Source: SZUA-442 sp963792405
Lineage (GTDB): Bacteria > Actinomycetota > Acidimicrobiia > Spongiisociales > UBA5794
Direction: 5' to 3'
DNA length: 64,000 nt
Assembly (NCBI GenBank): GCA_963792405.1
Contig: CAWBVU010000001.1
Coordinates: 1-64,000 of the forward strand
The first letter of the stretch is position 1. The number at the start of each line of letters is the position of its first letter. The notes beneath the pieces were generated by a model, which did not search any database, was not told where the DNA came from, and was given only the letters and a program-made list of their open reading frames with translations. Both the position numbers and the translations under genes were made by a program. This document shows, in pieces, positions 55,813-63,971 of this stretch.

Positions 55813-57030
55813 ATGGCCAAGGACGTCAAGAAGGTGGTGCTCGCCTACAGCGGCGGACTCGACACATCGGTGATCCTGAGGTGGATCACGGAGGTGTACG
55901 GGGCGGAGGTCGTGGCATACACGGCGGACGTCGGACAGGGGGAGGAGGTCGAGGAGGCCAGGCTCAAGGCACTCGACACGGGCGCCGTCGAGGCCATCAC
56001 CGAGGACCTGCGCAGCGAGTTCGTGTCCGACTACGTCTTCCCCGCGTTCAGGGCATCGGCGCTCTACGAGGGCTACTACCTGCTCGGGACCTCACTCGCC
56101 AGGCCCGTGATCTCCAAGGGACTCGTGAGGGCCGCGATCGCGACCGGCGCCGACGCGATCGCCCACGGGGCAACGGGCAAGGGCAACGACCAGGTCCGCT
56201 TCGAACTCTCCGCATATGCCCTCAAGCCCGACATCAAGGTGATCGCCCCATGGCGTGAATGGGACCTCAGGGGGAGGGCTGATTGCGTCGCCTATGCGCA
56301 GCGCCATGCCATTCCCGTGCCCGTGACGCCGGAGAAGCCCTACTCGATGGACGCGAACCTCCTCCACATCTCCTACGAGGGAGGCGTGCTCGAGGATCCG
56401 TGGACGCCGCCTCCGAGCGGGATGTTCCGCATGACGGTCGATCCCGAGGTCGCGCCCGATGTGCCCGAGTACGTCACGATCGGGTTCGAGGGAGGCGATC
56501 CCGTGAGCATCGATGGCGAGCGGTTCGCTCCCGTCGAACTGTTGACGAGACTCAACCAGATCGGCGGTCGCAACGGGATCGGGCGGATCGACATCGTGGA
56601 GAACCGCTTCGTCGGCATGAAGAGCAGGGGCGTCTACGAGACACCGGGTGGCACCCTCATCTACCACGCCCACCGGGCGGTCGAATCCCTCACCCTCGAC
56701 AGGGAGGTCGCCCACCTGCGCGACGAGCTGTCGAACCGGTATGCCGAGATGGTCTACAACGGCTTCTGGTTCGCTCCCGAACGGGAGGCGCTGCAACACT
56801 TCATGGATGACCTGCAGAAGCCCGTCACGGGGGAGGCCCGCCTCAAGCTGTACAAGGGGACGGCGACCGTGGACGGCCGCCGTTCGGACACCCACGGCCT
56901 CTACGACGAGGCAACCGTCACCTTCGAGGCGGATGACGTGTACCGGCAGGCCGACGCCGAGGGCTTCATCAGGCTCCAGTCGCTCCGGCTGCGCACCTTC
57001 GCCGAGAAGAGGTTGGGGGCCGGTGAATAG
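55813..57030 (+). CDS. argG: Argininosuccinate synthase
   Basis: A 405-residue ATP-dependent ligase joining citrulline and aspartate. The P-loop VVLAYSGGLDTSVIL is at about 9-23. TADVGQGEEVEEAR, AHGATGKGNDQVRFE and SMDANLLHISYEGG follow, as in the family. The length is normal. It starts two bases after the argR stop, within the operon. Confidence 0.97.
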   Translation: MAKDVKKVVLAYSGGLDTSVILRWITEVYGAEVVAYTADVGQGEEVEEARLKALDTGAVEAITEDLRSEFVSDYVFPAFRASALYEGYYLLGTSLARPVISKGLVRAAIATGADAIAHGATGKGNDQVRFELSAYALKPDIKVIAPWREWDLRGRADCVAYAQRHAIPVPVTPEKPYSMDANLLHISYEGGVLEDPWTPPPSGMFRMTVDPEVAPDVPEYVTIGFEGGDPVSIDGERFAPVELLTRLNQIGGRNGIGRIDIVENRFVGMKSRGVYETPGGTLIYHAHRAVESLTLDREVAHLRDELSNRYAEMVYNGFWFAPEREALQHFMDDLQKPVTGEARLKLYKGTATVDGRRSDTHGLYDEATVTFEADDVYRQADAEGFIRLQSLRLRTFAEKRLGAGE

Positions 57031-57075
57031 CCGCCAGCTCCGCGTGGCCCCCATTGCCCGCGACGGGGGGCCCCG

Positions 57076-58458
57076 GTGAGCCTGTGGCTGGGCGGGCGCT
57101 TCGAGGACGGCCCCCACGATGCGCTGTGGGCCTTCACCGTCGATCGTGAGGACCGGCGGTTGTTGCCCTTCGACGTGCGGGGGTCGATGGCGCACGTCGC
57201 AATGCTCGGCGAGGTGGGGCTGCTCTCGCCTGCGGAGGTGCGCACGCTCACCGATGGCCTCCACCGCATCGCTTCGGAGGCGGCGGACGGGGATTTCCCG
57301 TGGCTCGAGACGGATGAGGACGTGCACACGGCCGTCGAGCGCAGGCTCGGGGATCTCGTGGGGGACGTCGCTGGCAGGCTGCACACCGGACGGTCACGCA
57401 ACGACCAGGTCGCCCTCGATCTCCGCCTCTACCTGCTCGATGCCATCGACGGTCGCATCGGCCAGCTCCATGACATGATCGAGGTCCTGATCGCCCAGGC
57501 CAGGGCCGTGGGCGACGCTGTGGTGCCGAGCTACACGCACCTCCAGCAGGCCCAGGCCGTGCCGTTCGCCCATCACCTCCTCGCGCATGCATGGATGCTC
57601 CTTCGCGACGTCGGAAGGCTCCGTGACGCTCGGAAGAGGATCGACCAGTCGCCCCTCGGAGCCGGGGCGTCCGGGGGGTCGTCGCTGCCGCTCGATCCCG
57701 AGCTGGTGCGTGCCCATCTCGGCATGGCCTCGGTGTTCGACAACTCGATGGACGCGGTGGCGTCCCGCGACCTCGCCGCAGAGTTCGTGTGGTGCGTGAC
57801 CCAGTCCATGGTGGACCTCTCCCGGCTCGCCGAGGAGATGGTCCTGTGGTGTTCGACGGAGTTCGGTTGGGCGGCGTACGCGGACGCGTTCACCACGGGG
57901 TCCTCTGCGATGCCACAGAAGAAGAATCCCGACATCGCCGAGTTGGCGAGGGGCAAGGCCGCGGCCGTGATCGGCGACCTGACGGCGATGATGGCCCTCC
58001 AGAAGGGACTCCCCCTGACCTACAACCGCGACCTCCAGGAGGACAAGCGGCTCGTGTTCCATGCCGACGATTGCCTCGCAGGGGCGCTCGACGCCCTCGG
58101 TGGCATGCTCGGATCAGCGATCTTCACCCTGCCTGAGCCTGCCTCGTCGGTCGCAGCGCTCGACCTCGCCGAGGCCCTCGTCGTCCGTGGTGTGCCCTTC
58201 CGTGAGGCCCACCACGTCGTCGGTCGCCTCCTGTCGTCGCTGCTCGCCGATGGCCGCTCCTTCGACGACCTCGACGCCGGCACGCTGCTCGCGTTCGACG
58301 GTCGGTTCGAGGCCGAGGATCTCGATCGCCTCGATCCCCGCCACTCGGTGCGGGCTCGCGTCACCGCTGGCGGCGGCTCGATGCCCTCGGTCGAGACCCA
58401 GATCTCCGCTCTCGAGTCCCGGATCGGCTCGGCGACCACACCGCCAACCATGCCGTGA
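57076..58458 (+). CDS. argH: Argininosuccinate lyase
   Basis: A 460-residue lyase releasing arginine and fumarate. Family motifs include HTGRSRNDQVALDLRLYL, SYTHLQQAQAVPFAHHLLAH and the mobile signature loop GSSAMPQKKNPDIAELARGK, which carries the catalytic Ser. The start is a GTG at 57076 without a strong ribosome binding site; the 45-base gap from argG has no promoter that I see. It ends the operon. Confidence 0.96.
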   Translation: MSLWLGGRFEDGPHDALWAFTVDREDRRLLPFDVRGSMAHVAMLGEVGLLSPAEVRTLTDGLHRIASEAADGDFPWLETDEDVHTAVERRLGDLVGDVAGRLHTGRSRNDQVALDLRLYLLDAIDGRIGQLHDMIEVLIAQARAVGDAVVPSYTHLQQAQAVPFAHHLLAHAWMLLRDVGRLRDARKRIDQSPLGAGASGGSSLPLDPELVRAHLGMASVFDNSMDAVASRDLAAEFVWCVTQSMVDLSRLAEEMVLWCSTEFGWAAYADAFTTGSSAMPQKKNPDIAELARGKAAAVIGDLTAMMALQKGLPLTYNRDLQEDKRLVFHADDCLAGALDALGGMLGSAIFTLPEPASSVAALDLAEALVVRGVPFREAHHVVGRLLSSLLADGRSFDDLDAGTLLAFDGRFEAEDLDRLDPRHSVRARVTAGGGSMPSVETQISALESRIGSATTPPTMP

Positions 58459-58540
58459 GCCTGGATCGACCGGTCGAGGAGTGCAGGTTCGAGCCGATCT
58501 CGTGAAGAGCGGGCATCGGGGCGGGTGCCAGGCCGGGTGG

Positions 58541-58726
58541 TCAGGCAGCCCTGGCAGGGGCTGGCCTGAAGCAGTCCGGGCATGAGGCGTCGGCGCAGGT
58601 CACGACGACCTCGACGCTCAGCCCGGCCTCCTCGAACAGCGCCCGGAGCGCCTCATCACTGGGTAGGTCCATGATCGTCGGCTCGTTGGCCACATCCACG
58701 GTGGGGATCAGGTGCATCGTTTCCAT
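58541..58726 (-). CDS. Small protein with CPDC motif, function unknown
   Basis: A 61-residue protein beginning METMHLIPTVDVANEPTIMD and ending with a cysteine-rich segment (VVTCADASCPDCFRP). Three cysteines, two in CPDC spacing, could bind metal or be redox-active. A TACGTT -10 box lies six bases before the ATG on the minus strand, and the gene is divergent from the cupin gene, which has the same promoter layout. I do not recognise the family. Confidence 0.5.
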   Translation of the reverse strand: METMHLIPTVDVANEPTIMDLPSDEALRALFEEAGLSVEVVVTCADASCPDCFRPAPARAA

Positions 58727-58732
58727 GTCGAC

Positions 58733-58738
58733 AACGTA
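58733..58738 (-). promoter_or_regulatory. -10 element for leaderless small cysteine protein transcript
   Basis: TACGTT on the minus strand, six bases before the ATG at 58726. Confidence 0.45.
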
Positions 58739-58808
58739 TCGCGTGGGTGTGACACGAATGCCCGCGCCGCTGGCGTGGGTCGGGCCGCCGGGCCGTCTCG
58801 GCGGTCGG

Positions 58809-58814
58809 TAGCAT
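58809..58814 (+). promoter_or_regulatory. -10 element for leaderless cupin transcript
   Basis: TAGCAT seven bases before the ATG at 58822. Confidence 0.5.
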
Positions 58815-58821
58815 CGGGGGC

Positions 58822-59169
58822 ATGGAACTCAGGAGATACGCAGACCAGCCCCCATTCGCGTTCGGCGACATCGAGCTGCGCGAACTGACACCCGAGGCGT
58901 TTCCCATCGCCTCGTTCGCCGAGGTGGTGCTCCCCATCGGTGTCGAGAGGCCGGCGAGGGAGAACGCCAAGGATCATCGCATCTACATCTGCCTGCGCGG
59001 CGACATCGCGTTCACGGTGGATGATGCGACCTTCAGGCTCGGCCGGGGTGACGTCGTCCACATCGACAAGGGCGAGACGTACCGGTTCCACAACGGGGGC
59101 TACGAGGAGGGCCGGATGCTCCTGATCCGGGTCCCGGGTCCCACCCGTACCGACAGTCCCCAGCCGTAG
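58822..59169 (+). CDS. Cupin-domain protein
   Basis: A 115-residue single-domain cupin. The two cupin motifs read approximately HRIYICLRGDIAFTVDDATFRLGRGDVVHIDKG and TYRFHNGGYEEG. The first keeps the Gly and beta pattern but has few metal-binding His/Glu residues in the standard spacing, so metal binding is uncertain. Cupins range from isomerases and dioxygenases to sugar sensors; no function can be named. It is a single-gene unit behind a leaderless-type promoter. Confidence 0.75.
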   Translation: MELRRYADQPPFAFGDIELRELTPEAFPIASFAEVVLPIGVERPARENAKDHRIYICLRGDIAFTVDDATFRLGRGDVVHIDKGETYRFHNGGYEEGRMLLIRVPGPTRTDSPQP

Positions 59170-59193
59170 CGGGAAGCCGGGATTCGCGCCGGG

Positions 59194-59859
59194 TCAGACT
59201 CCCATCGGGATGACATAGCGCGCGACCATCACGAAGTGGATGGACGTGGCGGTCACCACCATGATGTGGAACACCTCGTGGTACGAGAAGACCCTCGGCC
59301 ACAGCGTCGGGCGGTTCGTGATGAGCAGGACCATGCCCACCGTGTAGACCGCGCCGCCGACGAGCCCGAGGATGGACGCGGCCCACCCGAGCTCAGCGAC
59401 GAACTTCCACCCGATGAGCAGACCGAGCCAACCCATGGTGACGCCGAGCGCCATCGAGAACGTCTGCTTCTCCTGGGGGAACCACGCGTGTTGGATGGCG
59501 CCTGCCGCCACGGTGCCCCAGGCGACGCCGAGGACCGCCCATTGCGTCCAGCCACTGAGCGCCGCGATCGCGACGGGTGTGTAGGTGCCCGCGATCAGCA
59601 CGAGGATCATCGTGTGGTCGACCCGCTGCATGCGCTTCTTCCAGTCGAGGCTCCACGGGATGCCGTGGTAGAGCGAGCTGGTCGTGTAGAGGGCGACCAT
59701 CGCGAGGCCGAACACCACGGCGCCGATGCGCAGCTCCCATGTGGGGGAGCGCCAGGCGAGGAAGATGGTGCCGATGACCGCAGCCACCGCGGCACCTCCG
59801 TGGAGGATGCCCCGGACCGGGTTCTGCATCTTGCCGAGGGTCCAACGCGGAATTTCCAT
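59194..59859 (-). CDS. Hemolysin III (PAQR/YqfA) family membrane protein
   Basis: A 221-residue protein with seven helices, as in the PAQR/hemolysin III family. The conserved zinc-site motifs are the SSLYHG segment (Ser and His), the Asp of RVDHTMI, and HEVFHIMVV near the end. Related receptors act as ceramidases or sense sterols; bacterial members have no agreed role. I prefer the ATG at 59859 over the one three bases earlier, because TACGCT (59867-59872, minus strand) sits seven bases before it. Confidence 0.85.
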   Translation of the reverse strand: MEIPRWTLGKMQNPVRGILHGGAAVAAVIGTIFLAWRSPTWELRIGAVVFGLAMVALYTTSSLYHGIPWSLDWKKRMQRVDHTMILVLIAGTYTPVAIAALSGWTQWAVLGVAWGTVAAGAIQHAWFPQEKQTFSMALGVTMGWLGLLIGWKFVAELGWAASILGLVGGAVYTVGMVLLITNRPTLWPRVFSYHEVFHIMVVTATSIHFVMVARYVIPMGV

Positions 59860-59866
59860 CATGGTG

Positions 59867-59872
59867 AGCGTA
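59867..59872 (-). promoter_or_regulatory. -10 element for leaderless hemolysin III transcript
   Basis: TACGCT on the minus strand, seven bases before the ATG at 59859. Confidence 0.5.
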
Positions 59873-60031
59873 CCCGATGACACGGCAACCATCATCCTTC
59901 CCTCCGGGGCGGGATCGATCGATGGATGCGGCCACCGACATCGGGAAATGGGTCGCTCGGAGGACGGTCGAAGCAGCACGGACCGCCTAGGCTGGCATCG
60001 TGGATCGGTGCGCGCCCAACGGAGTGCCCAG

Positions 60032-60814
60032 GTGACAACGAAGGACTCGCTGCTCAAGCCGCTGTATCGGGTGTACGAGGATCGCCTTCTCAGGGACCTC
60101 GACCGTGGCGCGCTCCCCACACACATCGGCGTCATCCACGACGGGCACCGTCGGTATGCCAGGGCCGAGGGTCTCCCCGACTACCAGGCCTCCTACCGCG
60201 TGGGCATGGCGAAGTTCGAGGAGTTCCTCCAGTGGTCCGCCGAGCTCGAGATCCGTGCGGTCACCTGCTGGCTCCTGTCGACGGACAACCTCGCACGGGG
60301 TGACGAGGAGCTCACGCCGTATTACGAGGTCCTGATCGAACTGTTCGATCGCATACCCGACTCCACCGCAGGGCAGGACGTGAAGGTGAAGTTCATCGGC
60401 AGCCTCGATCTCCTCCCATCCAACCTCGTCGAGGCGGCGAAGCGGCTCGAGGAGCGGTGCTCCACCGGTTCGCGCAGGGTCACCATCGCCCTCGCCTACG
60501 GGGGCCGGCAGGAGATCGTCGACGCCGTGAGGGACCTCGTCTCCGACCTCGCGGACGAGGGTGTGGCAGCGGCTGAGATCGCCGACCACATCGACAAGGA
60601 GACCCTGTCGGCGAGGATGTACGCATCGGACCTCCCCGATCCTGACATGGTGCTCCGAACCTCGGGGGAGGCAAGGCTCTCGGGGTTCCTCCTGTGGCAG
60701 GCGGCCTACGCCGAGTACGCCTTCGTCGATGTCTACTGGCCCGCCTTCCGCAGGGTGGACTTCCTCAGGGCCCTACGCGACTACACCCGCCGCGAGCGGC
60801 GCTACGGGAAGTAG
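60032..60814 (+). CDS. Isoprenyl (Z-type polyprenyl diphosphate) synthase, UppS family
   Basis: A 260-residue cis-prenyltransferase. The C-terminal signature DPDMVLRTSGEARLSGFLLW is strong. The N-terminal motif, usually MDGNGRW, reads HIGVIHDGHRRYARAEG: the catalytic Asp is kept (residue 37), but flanking Met, Asn and Trp are replaced. Mycobacteria carry a second, short-chain Z-farnesyl synthase with comparable changes, so this may make a short product rather than undecaprenyl diphosphate. I start at the GTG at 60032, with GGAG seven bases upstream. Confidence 0.88.
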   Translation: MTTKDSLLKPLYRVYEDRLLRDLDRGALPTHIGVIHDGHRRYARAEGLPDYQASYRVGMAKFEEFLQWSAELEIRAVTCWLLSTDNLARGDEELTPYYEVLIELFDRIPDSTAGQDVKVKFIGSLDLLPSNLVEAAKRLEERCSTGSRRVTIALAYGGRQEIVDAVRDLVSDLADEGVAAAEIADHIDKETLSARMYASDLPDPDMVLRTSGEARLSGFLLWQAAYAEYAFVDVYWPAFRRVDFLRALRDYTRRERRYGK

Positions 60815-60898
60815 CGCCCGCCCCACGACCGGGGCCGAACCGATGCGACGCCCACGGCGATCCCGGCGCGCCCATCGGCGTCGAGGCCACGCGGTGGC

Positions 60899-61582
60899 CT
60901 ACCGGGAGCGAAGCTCGAGGGGGATGTGGTCCTGGTCGTTGAAGGACCGCAGGCTCGGGACGTGTGCGCCTGCGAGAGGGATCATCTTGATGCGTGCGAT
61001 CGAAGCGTGCCAGAGCACCAACCGCTCCCACTCCCACGGTGCCGGCGGAACGCCGAGGAGGTGGGTCAGGGCGACCGAGTTCGTCCCACCGTGGGCGACG
61101 ATCACCAGACGGCCCGGGTCGCGCTCCACCCGCCACAACTGGGGATCCCGTGGGTCACGCACCATTCCCCTCTCGGCGAGGAGGTCATCGAGCGATGTCG
61201 TGACACGGTTGTGGAAGTCACGGAACGACTCACCGCCCGGCAGTCCCTCCCACCACTCCTCCGGTGGGCGGTCCTTCGAGCTCTTGAAGATCTCGATCAC
61301 CTTCTCCTCGGTGACACCCTCCCACACGGGCATCCTCACCTCGACGAGATCGTCGATGGTCTGGATGTCGAGTCCCGTCTCCTCCGCGATCGGCAGTGCC
61401 GTCTGCTGGGCGCGAACCGCGGGTGACACGATGAGCTCGTTGGCCTGTCGGGGGTCGTTCGCGATCCGCTTCGCTGCGAGCCGAGCCTGCTCGTGTCCGA
61501 GCTCGGTGAGGTACGGATCGGTCTGGGAGAGGCCGTCGACGGCCCACCGTGGCTGTCCGTGCCTGATGAAGACGATGTCCAT
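60899..61582 (-). CDS. Histidine phosphatase superfamily protein
   Basis: A 227-residue phosphatase or mutase. The phospho-acceptor His is in DIVFIRHGQPRW at the N-terminus, Arg/Glu motifs occur in SPAVRAQQTALPIAE, and the second catalytic His is in VIVAHGGTNSVALTHLL. The start at 61582 follows TACCCT by seven bases. The substrate is not evident. It is separate from the other histidine phosphatase (6250-6885) and differs clearly in sequence. It converges on the prenyltransferase gene. Confidence 0.85.
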   Translation of the reverse strand: MDIVFIRHGQPRWAVDGLSQTDPYLTELGHEQARLAAKRIANDPRQANELIVSPAVRAQQTALPIAEETGLDIQTIDDLVEVRMPVWEGVTEEKVIEIFKSSKDRPPEEWWEGLPGGESFRDFHNRVTTSLDDLLAERGMVRDPRDPQLWRVERDPGRLVIVAHGGTNSVALTHLLGVPPAPWEWERLVLWHASIARIKMIPLAGAHVPSLRSFNDQDHIPLELRSR

Positions 61583-61589
61583 GTCGGCA

Positions 61590-61595
61590 AGGGTA
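61590..61595 (-). promoter_or_regulatory. -10 element for leaderless histidine phosphatase transcript
   Basis: TACCCT on the minus strand, seven bases before the ATG at 61582. Confidence 0.5.
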
Positions 61596-61627
61596 GCGAG
61601 GCTCGTCATCGCCGAAACGACCCCGGA

Positions 61628-61663
61628 CGAACCAAAGGCCGCCTTTCGGCGGCCTCCGGTTCG
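61628..61663. terminator. Strong hairpin between the phosphatase and pyrE genes
   Basis: An inner 8-bp stem AGGCCGCC/GGCGGCCT with a TTTC loop (GAAA on the minus strand) is enclosed by CGAACC/GGTTCG. On the minus strand the inner stem is followed by TTTGGTT, weakly terminator-like; on the plus strand there is no T-run. It lies between divergent genes, so it may insulate the phosphatase promoter from antisense reading or act in the pyrE leader. Confidence 0.4.
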
Positions 61664-61741
61664 GGCTTAGACGGGAGGTTAGGAAGGCATCCTGTCTGAC
61701 TACCGTATCGTCCATCCCACGCGATGACTTGAGGGATTTCT

Positions 61742-62302
61742 GTGGATATTTCTGAGAACGCCGATCGTGCCCTCATCGATCACCTCATCGCCCACGCCGT
61801 GCGTACCGATGGACCCTTCGTGTTGCGCTCCGGTGAGACGTCGTCGTGGTACATCGATGCCCGCCAGACGACGTTCTCCGGCCGCGGCGCAATGGCGGTG
61901 GGTGAAGCCGTCCTGGCGCACGTCCCGGACGACGCCGTCGCCGTGGGCGGCATGACGATGGGGGCGGACCCCATCGCAGTGGCGACGGCGATCGCCGCGG
62001 CTGGCCACGGTCGCGACCTCGCGGCGTTCTCGATCCGCAAGGAGTCGAAGGACCACGGTGTGGGTGGTCGGCTCGTCGGCCCCGTCCGCCCGGGTGATCG
62101 TGTCGTCGCCCTCGAGGACACCACCACGACGGGCTCCGCCCTCGCCGAGGCGATCGTGGCCCTTCGTGAAGCGGGCGTGGAGGTCATCGGGGCGGTCGCC
62201 CTCGTCGACCGCTCGTCCGGTGCCGCTGCCGGGAGGATGGACGCGCTGGGTGTGCCGTACCTCGCCGTCGTGGAGCCGTCCGACCTCGGTGTGGGGAGCT
62301 GA
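61742..62302 (+). CDS. pyrE: Orotate phosphoribosyltransferase
   Basis: A 186-residue enzyme that joins orotate and PRPP to give orotidine phosphate. Motifs are LRSGETSSWYIDAR, the catalytic lysine region SIRKESKDHGVGGRLVG and the PRPP loop VVALEDTTTTGSALAEA. The start is a GTG at 61742 with GAGGG at a normal distance. Other pyrimidine genes are not nearby. It is followed by an uncharacterised membrane protein gene three bases later. Confidence 0.93.
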   Translation: MDISENADRALIDHLIAHAVRTDGPFVLRSGETSSWYIDARQTTFSGRGAMAVGEAVLAHVPDDAVAVGGMTMGADPIAVATAIAAAGHGRDLAAFSIRKESKDHGVGGRLVGPVRPGDRVVALEDTTTTGSALAEAIVALREAGVEVIGAVALVDRSSGAAAGRMDALGVPYLAVVEPSDLGVGS

Positions 62303-62305
62303 GCC

Positions 62306-63154
62306 GTGCGGGCATACCGGTCTCCGCTTCGACTCTTCGCTTTCGGGGTGGTGGGTCTCGTGCTGCTGCTGGCAGCCGTCGACGTCATGTTCGGGCACTG
62401 GATCTCGACCCCGCCGGAGAACACCGACGGCTTCCTCAGCACGCGGGGCCAGGCCCAGCAGCGAGGCGACATCGTGTGGGGTTCGGCGATGATCGCCGTC
62501 GGGACGCTCCTCGTGGGTGGTGCGGTCCTCGAACTCGTCCGACGACAGCCGGAGGTCGAGGTCACGCCCGACGGCCTGGTGTTGGCCATCGGTTCCCGCG
62601 AGCGCGAGGTGACGATCGGCTGGTCGAACATCGACGACGTGTCGAGCGCGGTGCTCGAAGACCCCTACGACGGGTCGTCACGAGCGAACCTCGTCGTCGA
62701 CGTCGTCGACCGCACGGGCCTGCTCGACGATCCCCTCGGAGCGACCTGGCGTGGCGACGACTTGTGCATGGATGCCTCGGGCTGGACGAAGCCGGTCACC
62801 GATGTCGCGCTCGCGGCACAGGCGGCCCTCGGGCATCACCGCAGGATGCAGGAGATCAAACAGATGGGGCCACCGTCGCTCGAGTGGGTCACCACGGTGA
62901 ACGAGTCCGCTTCGGCTCCGTCGGTCCCGTCCGAATCCAACCCCGATCCGGACGTCGGCGGCGCCACGGCAGGTGCGCCGGCTGCGCCGTCCTCCCGGGC
63001 GGCGACCACCGATGCGGAGCCGGCCCATCCCGACGATCCCACTGCGATGGACTCGGGGCGGCCAGACCTCCATCGCGACGAGGCCGCGCCCATGTCGGAT
63101 CACCCGGATGCGGAGGCCGCCGCGGACGATGCCGTCGAAGGGGATCTGGCGTGA
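62306..63154 (+). CDS. Two-helix membrane protein with PH-like region and acidic tail, function unknown
   Basis: A 282-residue protein. Two transmembrane helices (about 10-32 and 55-77) are followed by a beta-rich region (about 85-165) starting VEVTPDGLVLAIGSREREVTIGW, similar in style to bacterial PH-like domains. The tail from about 195 is low-complexity, rich in Ala, Pro, Asp and Ser. It starts at a GTG three bases after pyrE and overlaps the nfo start (GTGA), so all three are one unit. No function is assigned. Confidence 0.7.
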   Translation: MRAYRSPLRLFAFGVVGLVLLLAAVDVMFGHWISTPPENTDGFLSTRGQAQQRGDIVWGSAMIAVGTLLVGGAVLELVRRQPEVEVTPDGLVLAIGSREREVTIGWSNIDDVSSAVLEDPYDGSSRANLVVDVVDRTGLLDDPLGATWRGDDLCMDASGWTKPVTDVALAAQAALGHHRRMQEIKQMGPPSLEWVTTVNESASAPSVPSESNPDPDVGGATAGAPAAPSSRAATTDAEPAHPDDPTAMDSGRPDLHRDEAAPMSDHPDAEAAADDAVEGDLA

Positions 63155-63909
63155 TCATCGGCGCCCACGTCAGCCCGAAGGCGCCGCTCGACGAGGCTGC
63201 GGTTCGCAAGGCGGATGCCGTCCAGCTGTTCCTCTCCAATCCCCAGAGCTGGAAGGCACCACTCCCGAGGGACGACGCCGAGGCCCTGAGGGCGTCCGAC
63301 GTCGAGATCTACGTCCATTCCCCATACCTGATGAACCTCGCCTCACCCAACAACAGGGTGCGGATCCCCTCCCGCAAGACCCTCGCCCAGACGGTGGAGG
63401 CCGCGGCGGCCATCGGAGCGAAGGGTGTGATCGTCCACGGCGGCAGCGTCGGCGACGACGAGGGCGTCGCTGTGGGGTTCGAGCGGTGGAGGAAGGCTCT
63501 CGAGTCCTTCGACGTGGCCGTGCCCATCCTGGTGGAGAACACGGCGGGCTCCGGCAACTCCGTGATGCAGGATCTCCACCACTACGGGCCCCTCTGGGAC
63601 GAGATCGGGGGGTTCGACGTGGGCGTGTGCCTCGACACCTGCCACACGTGGGCCTCGGGCGCCGACATGGAGACGGCCGTCGACCTGATCACCGGCCTCG
63701 TGGGGGGCGTGTCCCTCGTCCACTGCAACGACTCGAAGGACGAGGCGGGGTCGAACCGGGACCGCCACGAGAACCTCGGCCATGGCATGATCCCCGAGGA
63801 CCTCCTGATCGGTGTCGTGAGGGCCGCTGGTGCACCGGTCATCGTGGAGACCCCGGGTGGCGCCGAGGAGCAGTCCGCCGACATCGCCTGGCTCCGCTCC
63901 CACCTCTGA
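63151..63909 (+). CDS. nfo: Endonuclease IV (AP endonuclease)
   Basis: A 252-residue TIM-barrel enzyme that cuts DNA at abasic sites. Zinc-binding residues occur in the family motifs VHGGSVGDD, ILVENTAGSGN, CLDTCHTWASG, LVHCNDSKDEAGSNRDRHENLGHGMI and IVETPGG. The N-terminus MIIGAHVSPKAPLDEAA is typical. The start is a GTG at 63151 overlapping the membrane-protein stop. It is slightly shorter than the Escherichia coli enzyme but has every motif. Confidence 0.93.
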   Translation: MIIGAHVSPKAPLDEAAVRKADAVQLFLSNPQSWKAPLPRDDAEALRASDVEIYVHSPYLMNLASPNNRVRIPSRKTLAQTVEAAAAIGAKGVIVHGGSVGDDEGVAVGFERWRKALESFDVAVPILVENTAGSGNSVMQDLHHYGPLWDEIGGFDVGVCLDTCHTWASGADMETAVDLITGLVGGVSLVHCNDSKDEAGSNRDRHENLGHGMIPEDLLIGVVRAAGAPVIVETPGGAEEQSADIAWLRSHL

Positions 63910-63930
63910 CCCCCCTGATCCCGTACCCAG

Positions 63931-63971
63931 GGTTCCTGTCCACCTTTCGGTGGACTGTGGCCCACAGAACC
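63931..63971. terminator. Nested hairpin after nfo
   Basis: GTCCACC/GGTGGAC (63938-63955) with a TTTC loop is enclosed by GGTTC/GAACC (63931-63935 and 63967-63971). No T-run follows, so intrinsic termination is doubtful, but the position just after a stop codon fits a 3' end structure. Confidence 0.35.

Noticed and set aside
61583..61741. tRNA or small RNA gene upstream of pyrE, suggested by the GGTTC stem
   Set aside because: No cloverleaf can be drawn: the anticodon and acceptor arms are missing and spacing is wrong.
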